64,000 nucleotides of DNA, taken from NCBI GenBank assembly GCA_001465935.1, contig LNKV01000008.1, positions 372,001 through 436,000 of the forward strand. The letters run 5' to 3'. The position numbers and the translations under genes are program-made. Numbering within the stretch: position 1 is the first letter of the stretch; every line of letters begins with the position of its first letter. This DNA is from Clarireedia homoeocarpa (taxonomy: Eukaryota; Ascomycota; Leotiomycetes; Helotiales; Rutstroemiaceae). This document shows, piece after piece, positions 57,234-64,000 of the stretch. Under the pieces are notes generated by a model. It ran no database searches and was not told the DNA's origin. It worked only from the letters and a program-made list of their open reading frames with translations.

Positions 57234-57733
57234 CGCGAACTATAAATTCGTAAAGCGAAGCGAGGCATTCAGAGAATATGAAGGGACTCCTAACTTACAA
57301 CGCTTGAATAAGTTATATAAAGCTAATTGTACCCAAAAAAGCCAGTTTGATTGGAAAACACCCGCCGTTCAGCTCGAATGCTTCGATTGTGGAGAAGCCA
57401 TTTAGGCGGCAAGGTATACAGTACTTCTCTGAAGCTCTTGGGTGGATTCTCCAAGACTCGAGGCTGTGTGCAGATTGGGTCATCTGCATCAGCAAATGGA
57501 ATCTTCCTTGCACTACTTGCAGCCAGCAGTTCGCCTTGCTTTTTGTTGCACACGAAGAGGAATGCGGCTGAGGTGTGTGCAAGAAATGAGATGTGATGAC
57601 TGTCGTGTCTTACGGCTTCGCCCTGAAGGCGGAGTAGATTGCAGGTTGCGTTAAAGCCATTTGTAATCTGTTTATCTATTGAAGAAGACTCCTTTCTTCT
57701 CACTTGCGTTGAATTCATCCTCGCTGAGATAAG
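57234..57733. promoter_or_regulatory. 500-bp divergent promoter between hydrolase and NLR genes
   Basis: Head-to-head start codons are 500 bp apart, so common regulation is plausible. Several overlapping frames exist, including a 157-codon minus frame (57323-57796) that overlaps the NLR start. They show no family features. Confidence 0.4.
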
Positions 57734-60700
57734 ATGATGTTGCATTTCCGAAAAAGACAAACCCTTCCAGCAACTAGTGCGGATAGTTCGGGCCACGATA
57801 GAATTCCCTCTTATCGGTCGGCTGTCGGTTATCCGAGCCTAGAGGACGTCCAAGTCGCGACTCCGTTTCCTCAACGCAGTCATACAATCACAAATAACCA
57901 TGGCAGTACCAAGGGTGAGAGTTCTACATCTGTTGAAATCGAAGTTTTGCGATCAACGGGGTCTGCGCCGGCGCCAGCGCCAGTAAATATCGACGATATC
58001 TGGCGGGAAGTTCGTGCCCTCGAACGCCACAATCATGGCTCATCGCGATACAGCAAGGTCGGGCGAACTATCGAGCCAGTCATTGACTTCCTCGCGCGCT
58101 TTTCTCCTATTGTGGATATGATGGTCCAGGGGACGAGCACGGCAAGTTTGGTATGGGGAAGCTTGAAGGGTATCTTGTTGGTGGCGCAAACTTCCGTCAT
58201 GTATTTCCAGTACATTGATACCGCGCTGGTGAGGCTGGGGGATGTGCTGTCGATCTCGAAACAGTATGAGAAGATGTTTGAGAGTGATGATAGGGTTACA
58301 AATATATTGAAAGATCTGTATGGCGAGATATATGTGTTTTTAGAGAAGATTAGGAAGGCGGTTTCTGTGGGCTGTGAGTCTAGGTGCTGTTGTTTGTTGG
58401 GGCGCGTGGCTAACGTTGGTATAGCACTGAAGATGTTCATGAAGAATATTACAAAATCTTTCGATACTGAATTTAAGGACAATCTTGCTCATATGGAAAG
58501 GTATACAAGATTGTTTAATGACGAAGTGACATTGGCTTATCGAAAGAGGATGGATGCGGAAACACAAAACATCAAATCCATTGTGGGTGTTGTAGCTGAG
58601 GACAATGCAGGGATAATATGGAGATCAGATCAGAAAGAACTCGGTGGTACGTCTACCAAATATTACCGTGTTATCGCGGAGCAGAATGGGAAATAATTAC
58701 AGCTAACATGCTCGATAGACGCGAAAGAGGGTGTTTTGAAATGGCTCACTCAAGTCGATCCAAGGGAGGATTATTATCATGCATTGAAGAGGAGGGCATC
58801 TGGAACAGGCACTTGGTTACTCGAAAGTTCATCTTTTGAAGCTTGGAAAGATGTCGCAAGAGATAGCGCAACTATGTTTCCTGTAGCCGGGAATTATGCC
58901 TCCCCGACGCTTTGGATCCACGGGAGGCCAGGAGCTGGAAAGACCGTGTTGAGTTCTACCACCATTGAACATCTTCAGAAGATTAACGAAAAAGCGGTCG
59001 TGGCTTATTTCTACTGTAACTCTGCCGATGCACAGAAAACTTCGGCCCTGAACATCATGAGTTCCATCCTGGCTCAACTAGTGGCGCAGAGGGATGAATA
59101 TCCAACAGAGATTCTCAACGCTTATGAAGCTGCGAAGAAATATGGAAGGCAGCATATATCACCTGCTGATAATGTTGAAGTTCTCATAAAACATGTCTTA
59201 GAAGATACCTCGGTCGCATACATTATTCTCGATGGACTTGACGAATGTGTTGATCCTGCCGAGCTGGCACGAAATTTTATGGGTATCGCGAGAGATTGTG
59301 CTTCTGTTAGACTCGCTTGCTTTTCTCGGAAACTTCCCGCTCTTTCGAGTGAGCTTGAGAACGCTCTCGCAATCGAATTAGATGCTGCCTCGGTCCAACC
59401 AGATATAGACAAATTTCTCAATCAGTCATTGAGCCAATTACCAGGGAAGGGTACAGAGGTCCAAGACAAAGCCTTCTCCAAGCTTTCAAAATCCGCTGAT
59501 GGAATGTTCCTGTATGCGGTTCTCGGCGTTCAAAACCTTACAGAAGCTGTAGATTCGCAGAGTATTCTGGAAGCTGTAAGCAATATTCCCGAGGGTCTCA
59601 ACGGTGTCTACGGACAAATCTTGGAAAGGATGGGCTCTCAGAGTATTCGGAGACGTGTTTTGGCCCGGAAGATCTTACTGTGGGTGTGCTTTACTACGCG
59701 TCCTCTATCATGGAAGGAACTGCAACGTGCGTTGTCATGGGACGCCACTCAAAGCGACTTCGTGGGTGAACTGCGACCCTTCAAAGATGCGGTGATAGAA
59801 CTGTGCGCGCCATTGATTGAATATCGTCCTGGGAGAGACTCTTTCCATCCCATTCATCTTTCTGTCCGCGAGTTCCTAGCTAGAACCCACGATTTCTCTT
59901 CCATGTCCGCTAAAGCGACTCAATTCCTGATTACCGAATCTCATGCGCATCATACTATCGCTGAGGTTACGGTTGCGGCACTATCATCCTCAGATGTGGT
60001 GCATAACTTGAATGTAGATCCTTTATTATTCCCACTTGTCAGATATGCTACAGAAAACTGGTGTCACCACTTATCATCTGCTTCATACGACGCCAACTTG
60101 TGTCAGAGGTTTGACGACTTCGCGTCCTCGGAACTGTCCAGATCAACATGGATTTTGAGGTTTTTGGTCATGAACAAGCAATCTTTTCCCCTACAGCGAA
60201 TAGCGAAGTATCAAAAGGAAGTTCACGACTGGAAGCACAAGGGTGCCTCAAAATCTGCATTCACAGCGGAAGATCTAGCCGATATTCAACGAGCACTAAT
60301 TGAGCTTGATCAACTAGCACTTTCAAACCAAGCAGAGACGATCTCCAACTTCGAAAGAGATCTCATCGTTCGTGATCTGGCGCGAGCATACACCATGGCA
60401 GGGAAAATAGATCAAGCAATCGATTTATTCTCCAGCGCTCTCACCAGGACTCATAAAAACTTAGGACGGTACTCACTTCGCACAACATGGCTACTGAACG
60501 GTCTCGGCATAATGTACGATCAGAAAAAACTTACCGACCTTGCGGTACAAACACAGCTGCAAGCCCTCGCCATCCAAGAAAGATATCTACCGCCAGACCA
60601 TCTCGACATTGCACTGACAGTGAACGAGCTCGGTCGTATCACTCGTCATCTTCATCATTACAAGGAGTCGGAAGCTTACCACCTCCGTGCTCTTTCCATT

Positions 60701-61168
60701 CTTCGTCAGGCTCTACCAGAGAATGATCTCCAGATTATCTGGACCCTCAACACGCTCGCTCGCAATTATCGTTTCCAGTTGCGATACGAAGAAGCTCTGG
60801 CTTTGCATCAGCAAGCACTTGAGGGGCAGACGTCACTCATGGGAGAAGATCATCCGCATCCAATCCGAACGAGATGGGACATCGCGAGGATATTGCAGGA
60901 TCAGGGCAAATATAAGGAAGCGTTGAAGGGAATGGAAGATGTGTATGAGGCGCGGGTGAAAGTGTTAGGACTCATGAATCCGGATACGCTGTGGACGATG
61001 AATAATATTGGAGTGTTGTGGGAGCTACTTGGTGAGAAAGGAATGGCGAGAGAGTGTCAGCAACGCGCTTGGATCAGTCAGAAGGAGGTGTTAGGGGCAG
61101 AACACAACCATACGATGTGGACGGTAGGGGTGTTGGGAAGGTTGGGGAGCGATGTGAAGGGGTTATGA
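57734..61168 (+). CDS. NLR-type STAND protein: N-terminal helical domain, NACHT, TPR repeats
   Basis: Exons 57734-58373, 58425-58646 and 58719-61168 (introns 51 and 72 bp) give 1103 aa. Residues 1-90 look disordered. About 90-290 form the helical domain found before NACHT in fungal NLRs (MMVQGTSTASLVWGSLKGIL). The NACHT has the P-loop GRPGAGKT at about 356-363, AYFYCNSADAQKTSA and Walker B YIILDGLDEC at about 455-464. From about 830 to the end are 42-residue kinesin-light-chain-like TPR repeats (ALAIQERYLPPDHLDIALTV, ALEGQTSLMGEDHPHPIRTR, ARVKVLGLMNPDTLWTMNNI). Such proteins sense a ligand with the TPRs and oligomerise through NACHT to switch on an N-terminal or partner effector in immunity or incompatibility. 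The only nearby effector-like gene is the divergent hydrolase. Confidence 0.92.
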
Positions 61169-61831
61169 TGGACGGTTCAAACACCCATCGCATTTGCGTT
61201 GCATATTTCTGATGATGGAAAGAGTTCGCAGCTAAGCGCCGGGAGAATTCATTATCTTATCCCCTTACGAGATAAGTTGAGCTATTACCACGATTATCAC
61301 ACACCTTGATCAAAGTATGCATTCTGTGCAACATTAAAGCCACATGTGGAGGTCTTTGCTTCTTCCACCGGGGTCCGCATCGACAGCATACTTATACTTG
61401 TTTGGCCTTATGAAAACGCTACGCGTAAGTGAAGTTTCGATGCTATCCAGCTTATAGCTGGTTATAGAAGGCTCCAGAAGGTTCTTAGACTCCCAGGAGA
61501 ATGCAGACTCCATTTCTTACGTCACTCGAGCACGTTCCAGTCATCCTGCGTGGGGCAAAAAGCGCCGGATGTTTAGCAAAAGCCGAGATTTCGTAATAGC
61601 TGTGCTTAGTTGATCCGTAGCGGAGTTTATCTGTTATTCCCGAACAAACAATCGACCGTCATTGAACCCACTCGATCTACCCCGCCATAATTCGTAACGA
61701 CGTTCGAGTATTAAAGGAGCCAAGTTCCACAGCAGGAATCTAAGGCGGCATTCTACCACTGTGTGTTACTGCATATTCCTACGTATTACACAACAGGTCT
61801 CACACCACTACACGACGAAAAGCTTAAAACA
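61169..61831. other. Intergenic; no supported gene
   Basis: NLR 3' flank and promoter of the aldo-keto reductase. No frame of note. Confidence 0.5.
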
Positions 61832-63038
61832 ATGGCCTCCAAGCTCCCCACGAGAAAACTGGGCAAGAATGGCCCGGAAGTCATCGCTCAAGGCTTCGGA
61901 TTGATGGGTCTCAGTGCTTTCTAGTAAGCCTCTCTTCGTTTATCAGTCAATCCATGTCCACATCATGATCAGTCCATTCTAACCCTCTCCTTTCCTCACA
62001 ATCAGTGGCAAACCGGAACCAGACGAGGCACGTTTCAAGGTTCTCGACCGAGCCTACGACCTCGGACAAACCTTCTGGGACTCCGCAGACATTTATCTTG
62101 ACTCCGAAGACCTTGTCGGAAAATGGTTCAGAAGAACTGGTAAGCGAGATGAGATTTTCCTCGCAACCAAATTCGCAAATAAAGTAGCTGCGGACGGCAG
62201 CAGGTCTGTGGATTCTAGTCCGGAGTATTGTCGGGAGGCGTGCGCGAAGAGCTTGAAGAGGCTAGGTATTGAAACAATTGATTTGTATTATTGCCATCGT
62301 GTGGACAGAGTTACGCCAATAGAGAAGACGGTCGAGGCTATGGTTGCGTTGAAGAAGTAAGCATATGCTCTGCTAGACTTAGCTGGCGATCATGGCTAAT
62401 CTGTCTGGACAGCGAGGGGAAGATCAAATATCTCGGCCTTTCAGAGGTCAGCGCCGACACCATTCGCCGTGCTTGCAAGGTGCATCATATCGATGCTGTG
62501 CAGATTGAGTATTCCCCTTTTGCAATTGATATCGAGCAGAACGATGTTCTGAAGACATGTCGTGAGCTCGGGGTGGCTGTTATTGCTTATTCACCACTTG
62601 GACGGTACATCTCATCATCTCCAAACACAACACCCTTAATATTAACATATCGGTAGTGGTTTTCTGACCGGGCAATACAAGTCTCGCGACGACTTCGAAG
62701 AAGGCGATTTCAGACTCTACTCGCCCCGGTTTTCAGAGGAGAACTTCCCTAAAAACCTCGCTCTAGTAGAGAAGTTCAAACAGATCGCATCGAAGAAAGG
62801 ATGCACACCAGGCCAACTTACACTGGCTTGGTTGATGGCCCAGGGTGATGACATTATCCCTATTCCAGGAACAAAGAAGATAAAGTATCTGGAGGAGAAT
62901 TTGGGAAGTCTGAATGTGACTCTGACGGGTGAGGAAGAGAAGGAAATCAGGAAGGCGGTGGAGACTGCAGAGGTTCATGGAGCAAGATATCCGGAGGGAA
63001 TGGCAGGGTATCTTTTTGCAGATACGCCGCCACTATGA
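61832..63038 (+). CDS. Aldo-keto reductase (pyridoxal/aryl-alcohol-reductase-like)
   Basis: Exons 61832-61923, 62006-62356, 62413-62604 and 62657-63038 (introns 82, 56 and 52 bp) give 338 aa. The (beta/alpha)8 fold is recognisable: RKLGKNGPEV...GFGLMGLSAFYG, FWDSADIY (catalytic Asp and Tyr), IFLATKF (Lys), IDLYYCHRVD (His), IKYLGLSEVSADTIRRA, IDAVQIEYSPF, AVIAYSPLGRGFLTG and IIPIPGTKKIKYLEENLGSL, the NADPH-binding end. A GGTAAGCG inside exon 2 looks like a donor but reading through keeps the conserved RTGKRDEIFLATKF, so it is not spliced. It reduces aldehydes or ketones with NADPH; the substrate is unknown. Confidence 0.93.
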
Positions 63039-63562
63039 ACAATTGACCAGACCAGATGTGTGTGATTAGGGAATCCATGAAATCAGATTACGAAAATATG
63101 CATCGAGATGCCACCTTCAGGATGGGCAATGTGTGAAAAAAATAGATTCGAGACCAGTGAAAAGAAAGATTGTGCTGGAACACGATGTGTGCCTTGTAAG
63201 TCAGCATATCTAAAAAGCGAAAGTCGACTCTGACAAAAAATAACACTCAATCCCAATAAAATCCGCATCACACAAGACACATGTTCGCTCACCATGCTAT
63301 TGCAAAAGAACCCTTCTAGCATCTCAGCATCCTTCCACATCACAGACATTCATTACCCCCGCAAATTGGTACCACCGTTTTTCAGTCGTAAGAACTTTTC
63401 GACCTGTTCCCGTCCTACATCCGCGCTCCATCATGATTCATCATGACCCTGCAGTTCGAATGAGCGATTTGACGCCTGACCGTTAAACTCACTGGCCATT
63501 TCGGAGCTTTCTGTACAGTCATACTCCTAGACCTTTTTGGTATCCCATATCCCGCCTAGTGG
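63039..63562. other. Intergenic between convergent genes
   Basis: 3' flanks. The minus frame 63083-63349 is unsupported. Confidence 0.45.
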
Positions 63563-63818
63563 TCATAGGGATGTGGCTATACCTATGATTTCCTCTAATT
63601 TGGCTGCCTCGAGGTCTTTCTTGCTCCAAAATCTGGAAATTGTTTCTTCAACGTTAGATATCTCCTCCTGTTTAGGGACTCTGTTTTCCCCAGTACTTCG
63701 CACTCGTATATCTCCATTCAGATTTCGAATATCATTACATCTGTACTCGTCTGTGATGATGGGATTCGGTAGGGAATCGTAAGAGGGCCTTTGGGGTATC
63801 GATGGTATAACGTAGGGT
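63563..63818 (-). CDS. Terminal exon of an unknown gene running off the window
   Basis: An open minus-strand stretch with clear protein character (SYDSLPNPIITDEYRCNDIR and then EETISRFWSKKDLEAAKLEE) ends in TGA at 63563-63565. It begins right after an acceptor-like AG at 63819-63820. Phase 2 entry closes to 85 aa. There is no ATG inside, so upstream exons must lie between 63819 and beyond 64000. The highly charged C-terminus gives no clue to function. Confidence 0.4.
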
Positions 63819-64000
63819 CTACTTCATATTCAAACTAATTGTTGCCTCTCTTCTAGGCCCAAGGCCCCCCCTTTTGTATTCATTTAGCCCTTGTGTCCCT
63901 CGGAGTATCAGTATCCGATTACCCCGCGTTCTCGCACCGATTACCCCCGGGTCTCATTGTTTCCCTCCTGACATCGTCAATCTTAGCATCATGGTCACCA
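63819..64000. other. Window end; possible intron and upstream exon of the minus-strand gene
   Basis: No exon could be fixed here. Short ATG frames on the minus strand near 63990 stop quickly. Confidence 0.3.

Noticed and set aside
57323..57796. 157-codon minus-strand frame between the hydrolase and NLR genes
   Set aside because: It overlaps the NLR start and the divergent promoter, shows no family features, and both flanking genes have better support.
58374..58424. Retaining the first NLR intron as coding sequence
   Set aside because: It is in frame (51 bp) but has a GTGAGT donor, a GCTAAC branch and a TATAG acceptor and encodes an odd Cys-rich insert, so splicing is preferred.
62150..62160. 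GGTAAGCG donor inside the aldo-keto reductase
   Set aside because: Reading through keeps the conserved catalytic-lysine region; splicing here would delete it.
1..64000. CRISPR arrays, bacterial operons, rRNA or tRNA genes
   Set aside because: None seen; the DNA is fungal nuclear. A covariance-model scan for tRNA was not possible here.

Overview
The window is nuclear DNA of a filamentous ascomycete (Pezizomycotina). Helotiales/Leotiomycetes is my best guess from protein style only. Short GT-AG introns of 45-150 bp, with GTATGT/GTAAGT donors and CTAAC/CTGAC branch sites, split nearly every gene. A HET gene, a NACHT-TPR NLR, an A-T-C synthetase-like enzyme and a class II hydrophobin-like gene are all typical of such fungi. 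Gene models were rebuilt by hand from reading frame and splice phase; in every complete model except the 52.4-54.9 kb gene the exon phases close exactly.

Layout. 0-2.4 kb: 3' end of an unknown gene, a two-finger zinc-finger ORF and a 66-bp inverted-repeat element. 2.4-3.9 kb: SCP-X-type thiolase. 4.6-5.9 kb: decayed gene. 7.9-8.4 kb: secreted hydrophobin-like protein. 9-18.8 kb: a secondary-metabolism-like block with an A-T-C synthetase-like gene, a divergent MFS exporter, a fungal transcription-factor-domain protein and an NmrA-like protein. 19.9-22.9 kb: HET protein. 23.5-25.2 kb: P450 pseudogene carrying a second copy of the 66-bp element. 26.3-31.1 kb: 1532-aa protein with a STAND-type N-terminal domain. 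31.4-31.9 kb: 511-bp TIR element. 32.5-34.7 kb: 11-exon sugar transporter. 36.1-37.4 kb: alpha/beta hydrolase. 38.7-40.7 kb: laccase-like multicopper oxidase. 41.7-44.0 kb: mitochondrial glycerol-3-phosphate dehydrogenase. 46.5-48.2 kb: UNC93-like transporter. 49.3-51.6 kb: amino-acid permease. 52.5-54.9 kb: uncharacterised multi-exon gene. 55.2-57.2 kb and 57.7-61.2 kb: divergent hydrolase and NLR genes. 61.8-63.0 kb: aldo-keto reductase. 63.6-63.8 kb: last exon of a gene leaving the window.

Three themes stand out. First, self/non-self or cell-death type genes are dense: one HET protein, one STAND-type N-terminal protein, one NLR, and two hydrolases of one family, one of them head-to-head with the NLR. 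Second, a likely metabolite gene block has a dead P450 nearby. Third, two copies of a tiny (66/67 bp) element with terminal inverted repeats each sit between perfect 5-bp direct repeats; one interrupts the P450 pseudogene and the other supplies the last codons and stop of the zinc-finger ORF. Transition-type damage in the pseudogenes and between the element copies would fit repeat-induced point mutation, but this was not tested statistically.
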